From the NCBI GenBank assembly GCA_016719605.1, contig JADJYW010000001.1:248001-312000 (forward strand): a stretch of 64,000 nt of DNA, in the 5' to 3' direction. This stretch comes from Lewinellaceae bacterium (lineage in GTDB: Bacteria; Bacteroidota; Bacteroidia; Chitinophagales; Saprospiraceae). Below, in pieces: positions 41,650 through 49,366 of this stretch (positions within the stretch are counted from its first letter, which is position 1; each line of letters starts with the position of its first letter). Position numbers and translations under genes: made by a program. The notes below the pieces were generated by a model. That model was not told the origin of the DNA, ran no database searches, and worked only from the letters and a program-made list of their open reading frames with translations.

Positions 41650-42915
41650 ATGAAAACCTTCATTCTGTTACCCCTTGCCTTTATCTTCTTGTCTTTTCCG
41701 GGTTTTGCCGGGGACACGCTCACGGTGCAGCAATGCCGCAGTCTGGCTGTGCAGCAAAGTCCGTTGCAGCAAAAAAAACTGTACGCCGAGGGCATTGCGG
41801 CGTTGCAACTTCGCAATGTGCAAAGCAACAGCCTGCCGCGCATCCAGTTTGGCGCCCAGGCATCGTGGCAAAGCGATGTGTTCGGACTACCGTTCACTTT
41901 TCCGGGCAGCGATTTTCCGGAAATCCCCAAAGACCAGTACCGGCTTTCGGTGGATGTGGCGCAGCGCATCTGGGATGGTGGCTCGGACAAATACCTGCGC
42001 CGCCAACGCGAAGTGGAGCGCGAAATCGCTGCCGCACAAGCGGATGTGGATATGTTCCAGCTGCGCGAAGTGGTCACCGATCTGTTTTTCGGCGTGCTGC
42101 TGCTCCAGGAGAGCGAAGCAATCCTGACGGCTGCCAAAACGGATTTGCAAAACCGGCTGAAACAGGCGGAAGCCGCTGTGGCGGAGGGCGCGGCCTTGCG
42201 CACTACGGCCGACCAGGTGAAAATCCAGATTTTTAAAACGGAGCAGCAAATCGCAGCGGCCAACGCCGACCAGCAGGCGCTGCGCGAGGTGTTGTCCAAG
42301 TGGATAGGCCGGGGAAATACGGACTATTATTTCGCACCGTCCGAGTGGTCGAATCAGGGGCTTTTTCCCGAAAAACGGCCCGAGTACCGCTTGTTCGACG
42401 CCCAAAAAAGTGCAGCCCAACTGCAAAAAGACCGCCTGCGCTTGTTGGCGCAACCGCGCGTGGAGGCGTTTGCTCAGGGAGGTTTGGGGCGACCCAATCC
42501 GTTCAATTTTTTTGAAACAGGTCTGGAACCGTTCGCGCTCATCGGCTTGCGCGCAGCCTGGACGCCCGTTGACTGGGGAAACCGCCGCCGCGATGCCCAG
42601 GTGTTTGATTTGCAACAAAAAAATGTGGATGCGCAGCGCCTCGCCTTCGAGCAACGGCTGGAGGCTGGCGCTGTGCAGGATTTTTGGGCGCTCAACGCGA
42701 AGTATCGGGAACAACTGAAGCAGGACGAAGCGATCGTGACCCTTCAGGAAGACATTGTGCGCCGAGCCGATGCCCAGGTAAAAAACGGCGTGATGACAGC
42801 CACGGACTACCTGACCCAGATAAACCTGCTGACGCAAGCCCGCCTGGCGCAAAAAACGCACGAACTGCAACTGGCGCACGCGCGGGAACGGTTGGTAGCA
42901 AAGATGGGGGAGTGA
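41650..42915 (+). CDS. TolC-family outer membrane efflux protein
   Basis: A 421-residue protein with signal peptide MKTFILLPLAFIFLSFPGFA. It has the family's long coiled-coil helices (residues about 110-215 and 325-420: AAQADVDMFQLREVVTDLFF; NRLKQAEAAVAEGAALRTTA; ATDYLTQINLLTQARLAQKT) and short strand motifs. It should form the trimeric outer-membrane and periplasmic duct of the export pump. The ATG at 41650, 24 bases after the regulator stop, gives the signal peptide; the longer frame from 41491 overlaps tetR. Followed 4 bases later by the convergent small gene at 42920-43132, which separates it from hlyD. Confidence 0.88.
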   Translation: MKTFILLPLAFIFLSFPGFAGDTLTVQQCRSLAVQQSPLQQKKLYAEGIAALQLRNVQSNSLPRIQFGAQASWQSDVFGLPFTFPGSDFPEIPKDQYRLSVDVAQRIWDGGSDKYLRRQREVEREIAAAQADVDMFQLREVVTDLFFGVLLLQESEAILTAAKTDLQNRLKQAEAAVAEGAALRTTADQVKIQIFKTEQQIAAANADQQALREVLSKWIGRGNTDYYFAPSEWSNQGLFPEKRPEYRLFDAQKSAAQLQKDRLRLLAQPRVEAFAQGGLGRPNPFNFFETGLEPFALIGLRAAWTPVDWGNRRRDAQVFDLQQKNVDAQRLAFEQRLEAGAVQDFWALNAKYREQLKQDEAIVTLQEDIVRRADAQVKNGVMTATDYLTQINLLTQARLAQKTHELQLAHARERLVAKMGE

Positions 42916-42919
42916 GGAA

Positions 42920-43132
42920 TCAGGCGGCTACTTCCTGGGGCGGCGATACCCCCAGCTCTGCCAATAACTCAAACAAATCTTTTGATGCTTGTTCTTTGAG
43001 TTTTTGATATTGCTTGATGGCGAGATCATCCGATTCCTTAAAGGATTTATGAAAAGCGATCGCCTTGTTGGCTCGTTCAACTACCTCAAGAATGCGGATC
43101 ATCCTAACCTGAATATCGCTATGTTTTTCCAT
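42920..43132 (-). CDS. Small helical protein paired with a nucleotidyltransferase (possible toxin-antitoxin partner)
   Basis: 70 residues, predicted mostly helical and charged (ILEVVERANKAIAFHKSFKE; IKQYQKLKEQASKDLFELLA). Its start overlaps the end of the nucleotidyltransferase gene by 14 bases, a sign of translational coupling. No HEPN RxxxxH motif is visible, so it is not a standard HEPN toxin. The pair is on the strand opposite to the efflux genes that flank it. Function unknown; a toxin-antitoxin-like role is a hypothesis from the gene arrangement. Confidence 0.6.
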   Translation of the reverse strand: MEKHSDIQVRMIRILEVVERANKAIAFHKSFKESDDLAIKQYQKLKEQASKDLFELLAELGVSPPQEVAA

Positions 43133-43580
43133 AAATATCGAGAATTAATTGAACAAACCCTTTTTTCTTTTTTAACCGGTCTTTACTGAACAAATGTAAG
43201 TATTCGACTCGATCGAATTGGGTTCTAACAAAAAATGAATGCTCTGCCGGGTAAACAGAAACGAAATAAATATCAAGCATTGGGGCAAACAAGATGCTGA
43301 CTTCTCGAAGGGTAGTTTCAAATGTTTTGTAGTCGTTATAATCCAGAAACAACACCAGATCAATATCTCTGGGGTTAATTTTTCGGGTAGCAAAACTTCC
43401 GTCAAGCCACAACTCAAAAATGTTCAGTTGATATTTTTGAATGTGTTTCAAAAAATCAACGAAAACCCCGAAAAGTTGCCTTCGCTGCTCATTAAAAACA
43501 AACACCGCTTCCACTTCGCTCATATCAGATACGATTGGCTGGTCGGGAGTCAGATTTCCAAACTCGTCAAATTGCAACAT
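43119..43580 (-). CDS. Nucleotidyltransferase-fold protein (MNT/DUF6932-like)
   Basis: 153 residues. The core LWLDGSFATRKINPRDIDLV matches the GSx9DxD signature of the DNA polymerase beta-type nucleotidyltransferase superfamily, with both metal-binding Asp present, so it may be active. The setting of the motif (FELWLDGSF, then DIDLVLFLDYNDY) resembles DUF6932-type proteins. Members of the minimal nucleotidyltransferase group act as antitoxins that AMPylate HEPN toxins or as stand-alone toxins. Here the partner is the overlapping 70-residue gene. The pair sits inside the efflux cluster on the opposite strand, between tolC and hlyD. Confidence 0.7.
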   Translation of the reverse strand: MLQFDEFGNLTPDQPIVSDMSEVEAVFVFNEQRRQLFGVFVDFLKHIQKYQLNIFELWLDGSFATRKINPRDIDLVLFLDYNDYKTFETTLREVSILFAPMLDIYFVSVYPAEHSFFVRTQFDRVEYLHLFSKDRLKKKKGFVQLILDIYGKT

Positions 43581-43645
43581 CAGTTATGCAGGAATTACAA
43601 GCCAAAAGTAAGGGCAAAATCATAAACATGCTACAAGTTCAAATT

Positions 43646-44572
43646 ATGAAAGTCATTCCGCTGCTCGCGCTCCTCTTCTCCGCGTGCCAAACCTCCGCCC
43701 CCCCAGCCGATGCCTACGGCAACTTTGAGGCCGACGAACGCATCGTGAGCGCCGAAGCCTCGGGGCGTATTCTGGCGCTGGAAATCGAGGAAGGGCAAAA
43801 CCTGAAGGCCGGCGTGGAAGTCGGTGCCATTGACTCCATGCAGCTGGTGCTGAAGCGGGAGCAGCTGCAGGCGAGCATCCGTGCCGTTGCGGCAAAAAGC
43901 CCGGCTATCAGTGCCCAATTGGCGGTGTTTGACAAACAAATGGCCTCCGTTCGGCAGCAACTCGCCACGCTCGACCGCGAAAAACGCCGGTTGGAAAATC
44001 TCCTGAAAAGCGATGCCGCCACGCCCAAACAGCTGGACGACATCAACGCCCAAATCGAGGGCGCCCAGCGCCAAATGGATGTGTTGCTGGGGCAACAGTC
44101 GGCAACCGATGCGGCGCTCTCCACGCAAAAAGGCGGGCTGCTCGCCGAGATACTGCCCTTGCAGAAGCAAATCGCACAATTGGACGATCAGATTGCCAAA
44201 TGCCGCATTGCCAGTCCAATGGACGGCGCCGTGCTGGTCAAGTATGCCGAACCGGGCGAGGTGACGAGTTTTGGCAGGCCGCTGTTTAAAATTGCCGACC
44301 TCGGCACCATGACACTCCGGGCATTTGTGGCCGGCAACCAGTTGGGCGCAGTGCAAGTCGGGCAAGCGGTGCGCGTGGCCATTGATGCGGAAGATGGCGC
44401 ACAGCGGGAGTTCCCGGGTGCGGTGCAGTGGATTTCGCCGAAGGCGGAATTCACACCCAAGATCGTGCAGACGCGGGAGGAGCGGGTAAATTTAGTGTAC
44501 GCGGTAAAGATTCGTGTGGAAAACCCGGAGGGCGTGCTGAAGATCGGTATGCCGGCGGAGGTGCGGTTTTGA
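43646..44572 (+). CDS. HlyD/YbhG-like membrane fusion lipoprotein
   Basis: 308 residues with a lipoprotein signal (MKVIPLLALLFSAC, lipobox Cys at residue 14), so it is a lipid-anchored periplasmic adaptor. Order: first half of the lipoyl domain (ADERIVSAEASGRILALEIE, EGQNLKAG), a long coiled-coil hairpin (about residues 65-185, QQLATLDREKRRLENLL), second lipoyl half (CRIASPMDGAVLVKYAEPGE) and a beta-barrel domain (ADLGTMTLRAFVAGNQLGAV, QWISPKAEFTPKIVQTRE). This last motif is typical of YbhG/YhiI-type adaptors of ABC exporters. It links the TolC duct to the ABC permeases. An alternative ATG at 43628 would add six residues. Confidence 0.88.
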   Translation: MKVIPLLALLFSACQTSAPPADAYGNFEADERIVSAEASGRILALEIEEGQNLKAGVEVGAIDSMQLVLKREQLQASIRAVAAKSPAISAQLAVFDKQMASVRQQLATLDREKRRLENLLKSDAATPKQLDDINAQIEGAQRQMDVLLGQQSATDAALSTQKGGLLAEILPLQKQIAQLDDQIAKCRIASPMDGAVLVKYAEPGEVTSFGRPLFKIADLGTMTLRAFVAGNQLGAVQVGQAVRVAIDAEDGAQREFPGAVQWISPKAEFTPKIVQTREERVNLVYAVKIRVENPEGVLKIGMPAEVRF

Positions 44573-45275
44573 GTAGATTTGATTTTGACAGGATTTACAG
44601 GATTTACAGGATTAGGTCGGCTTCGCCGACATACGAACCGTAAAAATTTGTTGTCGGCGAAGCCGACCTAATCCTGTAAATCCTGTCAAAATCAGATGTT
44701 CCCTCAAAAAGGGACAAGCACTACATAGGTTCATCTCGCAAGATAAGTTCGATATTTCCTTTTAATCGTCACACCGGTTGGGCCAAAGTTTAATAACAAA
44801 CCAACCTCTGTCTGAGTAGCCGTAAGATAGTTTATAAGTTGAACCTCGTGATTTTCCACCAACTGACGAACGGATTTTAATTCGATAATAACCTGATCAT
44901 TTACCCATAGGTCAACTTGAAATTCGCCTACAATCTCTTTTTCGTAATATACCTGTAGCGAGGCTTGGCGAACAAAATTTAACCCGCACTTTGACAGCTC
45001 AATTGCTAGGGCATTTTCGTAAACCTTTTCCAAAAAACCAAAGCCTAAAGTGTTGTGGACTTTGTAGGCGGCTGCAATAATTTTTGCTGTGAGCGGATCA
45101 TGCATACTGTCTGGTTTAATTACAAGAGCAATGCCCAAAATTCAGATATGGTGCACGAACCATCAACCTGTTTATTAAAATATCTTACATAAATATAAAC
45201 TCAATACAACAGAGAAGCCAACCTAAAATCCTGTAAATCTTGTAAATCCTGTCAAAAAATCAAATCAAATCTACC
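44573..45275. mobile_element. Putative cassette bounded by inverted repeats, carrying a GxxExxY gene
   Basis: The whole gap between the hlyD stop and the ATG of the first ATPase is bounded by long inverted repeats. Left end (44573 on): GTAGATTTGATTTTGACAGG followed by two TTTACAGGATT-like units. Right end (45225-45275), read as complement: GGTAGATTTGATTTGATTTT, TTGACAGGATTTACA and again two units. The left side also has an inner palindrome (about 44579-44697) with arms GTCGGCGAAGCCGACC and complement. No transposase; the only gene is the GxxExxY protein. No clear target duplication was seen. Confidence 0.55.
44731..45105 (-). CDS. GxxExxY family protein (PD-(D/E)XK nuclease-like)
   Basis: 124 residues. 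The name-giving motif is present as GFLEKVYENAL (GxxExxY), followed by the nuclease-like core GEFQVDLWVNDQVIIELKSV, with Asp and Glu-x-Lys in the positions expected for a PD-(D/E)XK metal site, and LINYLTATQTEVGLLLNFG. The family is widespread in Bacteroidota, cyanobacteria and others; its biological role is unknown. The ATG at 45105 is preferred over a TTG 33 bases upstream. It lies opposite to the efflux genes and is enclosed by inverted repeats, suggesting insertion as a unit. Confidence 0.85.
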   Translation of the reverse strand: MHDPLTAKIIAAAYKVHNTLGFGFLEKVYENALAIELSKCGLNFVRQASLQVYYEKEIVGEFQVDLWVNDQVIIELKSVRQLVENHEVQLINYLTATQTEVGLLLNFGPTGVTIKRKYRTYLAR

Positions 45276-46190
45276 ATGTTCGAAATACAGGCACATCACC
45301 TTTCCAAATCCTACGGCCCTGTTCGTGCCGTGCAGGATATCTCCTTTGAGGTGCAGGCCGGCGAGGTATTCGGCCTCATTGGCCCCGACGGGGCAGGCAA
45401 AACCACCCTGTTCCGAATGCTCACCTCGCTGCTGCTGCCCGATGCCGGCTCGGCCACAGTAGCCGGCCTGGATGTGGTGCGGGAGTACAAACAGTTGCGC
45501 CAAATTATCGGCTATATGCCCGGGCGGTTTTCGCTGTACCAGGACCTGTCGGTGGAGGAAAACCTCGGTTTTTTTGCCAACGTCTTCGGGGTGCGTATTC
45601 GCGACAACTACGAACTTATCCGGGATATTTATGTGCAACTGGAGCCGTTCAAAGACCGGCGGGCGGGCGCTTTGTCGGGCGGCATGAAGCAAAAATTAGC
45701 CCTCTGCTGTGCCCTGATTCACCGGCCCCGGGTGTTGTTTCTGGACGAACCGGGTACGGGCGTGGACCCCGTGTCGCGCAAGGAGTTTTGGGATATGCTG
45801 CGCCGATTGCGCGAAGCGGGCATCACCATTTTGGTCAGCACCCCCAACATGGACGAAGCCGAACTGTGCGACCGCATCGCCCTGATGCAACAGGGGCAAA
45901 TCATGGCAATTGACACGCCGAAGGGCATTACGGCGGGGTTCAGTCGTCCGCTGTTTGCCGTGCGTTCGGATGCAATGTACCGCCTCATTCAGGATTTGCG
46001 CGTGTATGATGGCGCGGCCGATTGTCATGCCTTCGGAGAGTACGCGCACCTGACACTGCATACTGCAAATGGACAGACAGATGAAAAGTTGATTTCGGAA
46101 TATCTGGTTTCCAAAAACCACCGGAATGTCGAGGTGAAACCTGTGGCGGCTACGGTGGAGGATTGTTTTATTGACCTGATGTCGGCGTAA
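45276..46190 (+). CDS. ABC transporter ATPase, first subunit (YbhF N-half-like), atypical H-loop
   Basis: 304 residues with Walker A GPDGAGKTTLF, Q-loop region GYMPGRFSLYQDLSV, signature LSGGMKQKLALC, Walker B VLFLDEPGTGVDP and D-loop. The H-loop, usually STHYMDEAE, reads STPNMDEAE, so the switch His is replaced by Pro. This fits a degenerate first nucleotide-binding domain in YbhF-type exporters, where E. coli carries both domains in one chain; here they are two genes. It is expected to form an asymmetric heterodimer with the next ATPase and to drive the permease pair. Its start follows directly on the right end of the inverted-repeat cassette. Confidence 0.9.
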   Translation: MFEIQAHHLSKSYGPVRAVQDISFEVQAGEVFGLIGPDGAGKTTLFRMLTSLLLPDAGSATVAGLDVVREYKQLRQIIGYMPGRFSLYQDLSVEENLGFFANVFGVRIRDNYELIRDIYVQLEPFKDRRAGALSGGMKQKLALCCALIHRPRVLFLDEPGTGVDPVSRKEFWDMLRRLREAGITILVSTPNMDEAELCDRIALMQQGQIMAIDTPKGITAGFSRPLFAVRSDAMYRLIQDLRVYDGAADCHAFGEYAHLTLHTANGQTDEKLISEYLVSKNHRNVEVKPVAATVEDCFIDLMSA

Positions 46191-46232
46191 CTCCAAACTC
46201 TAAACTCCCAACTCAAAACTCAAAACTGTAAA
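46191..46232. repeat. Six degenerate heptamers filling the gap between the two ATPase genes
   Basis: CTCCAAA, CTCTAAA, CTCCCAA, CTCAAAA, CTCAAAA, CTGTAAA: exactly 42 bases from the stop of the first ATPase to the ATG of the second. Confidence 0.85.
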
Positions 46233-46958
46233 ATGACTGTCATCGCCACCGACCACCTGACCCGCACCTTCGGCGCTTTCACGGCCGTCAACGCCATCAC
46301 CTTTTCGGTGCGGGCAGGCGAGATATTCGGCTTTCTCGGCGCCAACGGAGCGGGGAAAACCACGGCGTTGAAAATGCTGACCGGTCTGCTCACGCCTACC
46401 AGCGGTTCGGCTACCGTAGCGGGTTTCGACGTGTGGAAACAACCCGAGCAGGTGAAGCGCCGCATCGGCTACATGAGCCAGAAATTCAGCCTGTACGAAG
46501 ACCTGACGGTGCGCGAAAACATCCGCCTGTACGGTGGCATTTACGGACTGAAAATGTCGGAAATCAAATCAAAAACAGCGGATTTGCTGCAAAAACTTGG
46601 GATTGAGCAGGAAGCCAACCAGCGGGTGAGCGCGCTGCCTTTGGGCTGGAAACAAAAATTAGCCTTCTCGGTGGCACTGCTGCACGAACCTAAAATTGTG
46701 TTTCTCGATGAACCCACCAGCGGCGTGGATCCGCTGGCACGCCGGCAGTTTTGGGAACTGATCTACGAGGCCGCTGCGTCGGGCGTGACGCTGATGGTGA
46801 CCACGCACTACATGGACGAAGCCGAGTACTGCGACCGGGTAAGCATTATGGTAGACGGGAAAATAGAGGCGCTGGATACGCCGCGGGCGCTGAAAGCGCA
46901 GTTTGAGGCAGGGGATATGGACGAAGTGTTTCGGAAACTGGCCCGGAATCAGGTTTGA
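46233..46958 (+). CDS. ABC transporter ATPase, second subunit (YbhF C-half-like)
   Basis: 241 residues: Walker A GANGAGKTTALKML, Q-loop region GYMSQKFSLYEDLTV, signature LPLGWKQKLAFS (the usual LSGGQ replaced by LPLGW, common in this subfamily), Walker B IVFLDEPTSGVDP and a complete H-loop TTHYMDEAEYCDR. Together with the first ATPase, which keeps LSGG but lacks the H-loop His, the pair would have one complete and one degenerate site. Cytoplasmic, driving export through the ABC-2 permeases downstream. Confidence 0.9.
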   Translation: MTVIATDHLTRTFGAFTAVNAITFSVRAGEIFGFLGANGAGKTTALKMLTGLLTPTSGSATVAGFDVWKQPEQVKRRIGYMSQKFSLYEDLTVRENIRLYGGIYGLKMSEIKSKTADLLQKLGIEQEANQRVSALPLGWKQKLAFSVALLHEPKIVFLDEPTSGVDPLARRQFWELIYEAAASGVTLMVTTHYMDEAEYCDRVSIMVDGKIEALDTPRALKAQFEAGDMDEVFRKLARNQV

Positions 46959-46987
46959 GTTTCGAGTTTCGAGTTTTGAGTTGGGTT
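46953..46987. repeat. Five degenerate heptamers overlapping the stop codon of the second ATPase
   Basis: GTTTGAG, TTTCGAG, TTTCGAG, TTTTGAG, TTGGGTT. The first unit contains the TGA stop (46956-46958). Same family as the tracts at 40821 and 46191. Confidence 0.8.
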
Positions 46988-46998
46988 TTGCGGTTAGA

Positions 46999-47646
46999 TT
47001 AACTGAAGAGGAGGCTAAGTTCAAATTCAAAGCCCGGGAGGACATCTTCGCCGGAGAGCGTTTGAGAAAAATCGGAGATATGTGTTTCGGTACCATTGGC
47101 ACGGAAGACCCAGGCTTGTTTCGATTCCGGATCGAGCAACCAGGCGAGGCGGACACCATTGGCGATCCAGACAGCGCGCATTTTGGTTTGCAGGGTATCG
47201 AGGCGGTCGCTGGGGCTGCGCACCTCAATGACAAAATCCGGGACGACGTGCGCGAATGATTTCCGCTCTTTGGGGCTGAGTTGGTGATGTTTTTCGAGCG
47301 AAACCCAGGCGGCATCGGGCATTCGTTTCGAGCCGTCGGGGAGTTTGAACAGGGTGGATGCGCTGAATACTTTGCCGAGTTTGGTGCGGCGGTTCCAAAG
47401 TCCAAGGTCGGCGCCGGCTTCTATTTCGTGGTTGCCGGAATCGTAGGAGTTGGGCATGAGGATGGTAATATTTCCGTGTGGGTCTTGTTCGAGGCGGAGT
47501 TTGGGGTTGGCTAAGCAGAATTCATCGAACTCTTCCTCCGTCATTTGGGGGAAAGCGTGGAAAATCTCCCCGTCGCTGAGTTGGATGGCAATTTTTTCAG
47601 AGCGGTTTTCCGTGCGGGGGTGTGTTGCGATTGCTTCTCGCGTCAT
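46999..47646 (-). CDS. Uma2 family endonuclease-like protein
   Basis: 215 residues of the Uma2 (formerly DUF820) family, a PD-(D/E)XK-fold group of unknown role. Recognised by MTEEEFDEFCLANPKLRLE, MPNSYDSGNHEIEAGADLGL, SASTLFKLPDGSKRMPDAAW and VVPDFVIEVRSPSDRLDTLQ; the Asp in MPDAAW and the Glu in IEVRSPSD are probable metal ligands, with a later Lys in LQTKM. It is opposite to the efflux genes on both sides, filling the gap between the second ATPase and the first permease. Confidence 0.9.
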   Translation of the reverse strand: MTREAIATHPRTENRSEKIAIQLSDGEIFHAFPQMTEEEFDEFCLANPKLRLEQDPHGNITILMPNSYDSGNHEIEAGADLGLWNRRTKLGKVFSASTLFKLPDGSKRMPDAAWVSLEKHHQLSPKERKSFAHVVPDFVIEVRSPSDRLDTLQTKMRAVWIANGVRLAWLLDPESKQAWVFRANGTETHISDFSQTLSGEDVLPGFEFELSLLFS

Positions 47647-47678
47647 GGCTAAAAATTTTTACAAAAGTACTGATCAAA

Positions 47679-48836
47679 ATGAGTTTATCAACAAGGTTAT
47701 TGCTCCCTGGTCGTTTCCGGGCGTTCGTGGTCAAAGAGTTCCGCCACATCCTGCGGGATCGGCGTACGCTGCTCATTCTGTTCGGGATGCCGGTGGCGCA
47801 GGTGCTGCTGTTTGGTTTCGTGCTCACCACCGAAGTCAAAAACGCTGCCATCGCCGTGCTCGACCCGTCGAAAGACGCAGAGAGCATCGGCCTGACCAAC
47901 CGGCTCGCGTCCAGCGGGTATTTCCGCGTGGAAAAACACCTCGAATCGGCAGCCGACCTGGAGCCGGCTTTTCGCACCGGAAAAATCAAAATGGCCGTTG
48001 TTTTTCCACCCGATTTTGCCCAAACGCTGATCGAACCAACGGCCCCCGGCCAACAACCAACGGCCGCACTCCAGCTCATCGGCGACGCTTCCGACCCCAA
48101 TACCGCGACCACGCTCATCTACTACGCCAACGCCATTATCGCCACCTGGCAGCAGGAACGCGCCGCAAAACTCGGAACCCAAGGCCCGGCGGTCATCGCC
48201 ACCGAAACGCGTATGCGCTACAACCCCGAGCAAAAAGCTGTTTTCAATTTTGTGCCGGGAGTAATGACCCTGATCCTGATGCTCGTGTCGGCCATGATGA
48301 CCTCCATCACCATTGCGCGGGAAAAAGAACTGGGCACGATGGAGGTATTGCTCGTGTCGCCGCTGAAACCCATCCAGATTATTTTGGGCAAAACGGCGCC
48401 GTACCTCGTCTTGTCGTTTGTGAATGCTGCGGTGGTGGTATTGCTCGGTATTGTGGTTTTCGGGATGCCCATGCGCGGGTCGGTGTTGTTGCTGGCGGCG
48501 GAGTGCGTGCTGTACATGTTTGTGGCCTTGTCGCTGGGTATTTTTATCAGCACACGGGCGAAGGATCAGATGACCGCCATGTTCATATCGGCGCTGGGCT
48601 TGCTGATGCCGACAGTGCTGCTGTCGGGTTTTATTTTCCCGAGAGAAAGCATGCCGATGCCGTTGCAGGTGATCGGCGGAGCCTTGCCCGCGACGTGGTT
48701 CAACCCCGTCATCAAGGGCATTATGATAAAAGGTGTGGGACTGGAAGTTTTGTGGAAAGAAACCCTGGTGCTGGGCGGGATGGCCGTGTTTTTTCTGGCG
48801 CTGAGTCTGCGGAATTTTAAGGACAGACTGGAATGA
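47679..48836 (+). CDS. ABC-2 type permease, first subunit (YbhS-like)
   Basis: 385 residues with the ABC-2 layout: a first membrane helix (LLILFGMPVAQVLLFGFVL), a large extracytoplasmic domain (about residues 45-185), then five helices, including FVPGVMTLILMLVSAMMTSI, the coupling region TIAREKELGTMEVLLVSPLK and the conserved FIFPRESMPMPLQVIGGALP. The start MSLSTRLLL at 47679 is preferred over the upstream extension, which overlaps the promoter side of the divergent Uma2 gene. Pairs with the second permease at 49367 in the inner membrane. Confidence 0.9.
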   Translation: MSLSTRLLLPGRFRAFVVKEFRHILRDRRTLLILFGMPVAQVLLFGFVLTTEVKNAAIAVLDPSKDAESIGLTNRLASSGYFRVEKHLESAADLEPAFRTGKIKMAVVFPPDFAQTLIEPTAPGQQPTAALQLIGDASDPNTATTLIYYANAIIATWQQERAAKLGTQGPAVIATETRMRYNPEQKAVFNFVPGVMTLILMLVSAMMTSITIAREKELGTMEVLLVSPLKPIQIILGKTAPYLVLSFVNAAVVVLLGIVVFGMPMRGSVLLLAAECVLYMFVALSLGIFISTRAKDQMTAMFISALGLLMPTVLLSGFIFPRESMPMPLQVIGGALPATWFNPVIKGIMIKGVGLEVLWKETLVLGGMAVFFLALSLRNFKDRLE

Positions 48837-48851
48837 GTTTGATGGATCCGA

Positions 48852-49322
48852 TTATTTGAAAATTTCGGACAGCGGGAGTTCGATGCCGAGTTTTTCGTCG
48901 AGGAGGATTTCGTTTTTGGAAAAAACCTCAAAGGAGGTTGGAGAAGAATAGACATAAATCGTCAGGAAATCGGGCAAAACGATCCAGTAGGACTGGACGC
49001 CTGCGCCGAAGTACTCGCCGCGTTTGAGCATCAGATCAGCGGTGCTTTGGCTGGGCGACAAAATCTCGATCAACCCCAGGGGGATATCTGTCATGACGGT
49101 TTCGTCGTCGCCAGGAGTAAAATCCACCTGCCGGTAAATAGCCAGATCGGGCACGCGGTCGCGAACGAGGAAATCAATGGCGAGTTCGGGGAGTACGTCC
49201 AGATTTGGGTGTTTGATGGAGATTGCCAGCAGCAATCGTTTTTGGATAATAGCATGATTTTTACTCGGCAAAGGTTTTCCGCGTTCAATTTCGTAATCAG
49301 ACAAAGTCAGTACGTCTTCCAT
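48852..49322 (-). CDS. Uma2 family endonuclease-like protein (short form)
   Basis: 156 residues. It starts EDVLTLSDYEIERGKPLPSK and contains RDRVPDLAIYRQVDF and IPLGLIEILSPSQSTADLML, the two core blocks of Uma2 with Asp and Glu of the PD-(D/E)XK site, plus QSYWIVLPDFLTIYVY. It is shorter than the other Uma2 (215 residues) and clearly divergent, so the two are not a recent local duplication. It occupies the junction between the two permease genes on the opposite strand; the downstream permease ATG is 45 bases from its start. Confidence 0.88.
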   Translation of the reverse strand: MEDVLTLSDYEIERGKPLPSKNHAIIQKRLLLAISIKHPNLDVLPELAIDFLVRDRVPDLAIYRQVDFTPGDDETVMTDIPLGLIEILSPSQSTADLMLKRGEYFGAGVQSYWIVLPDFLTIYVYSSPTSFEVFSKNEILLDEKLGIELPLSEIFK

Positions 49323-49366
49323 TGCTTGATCAAATTTTGGATTTCAAAAGTAAAAGAAATATCGAA

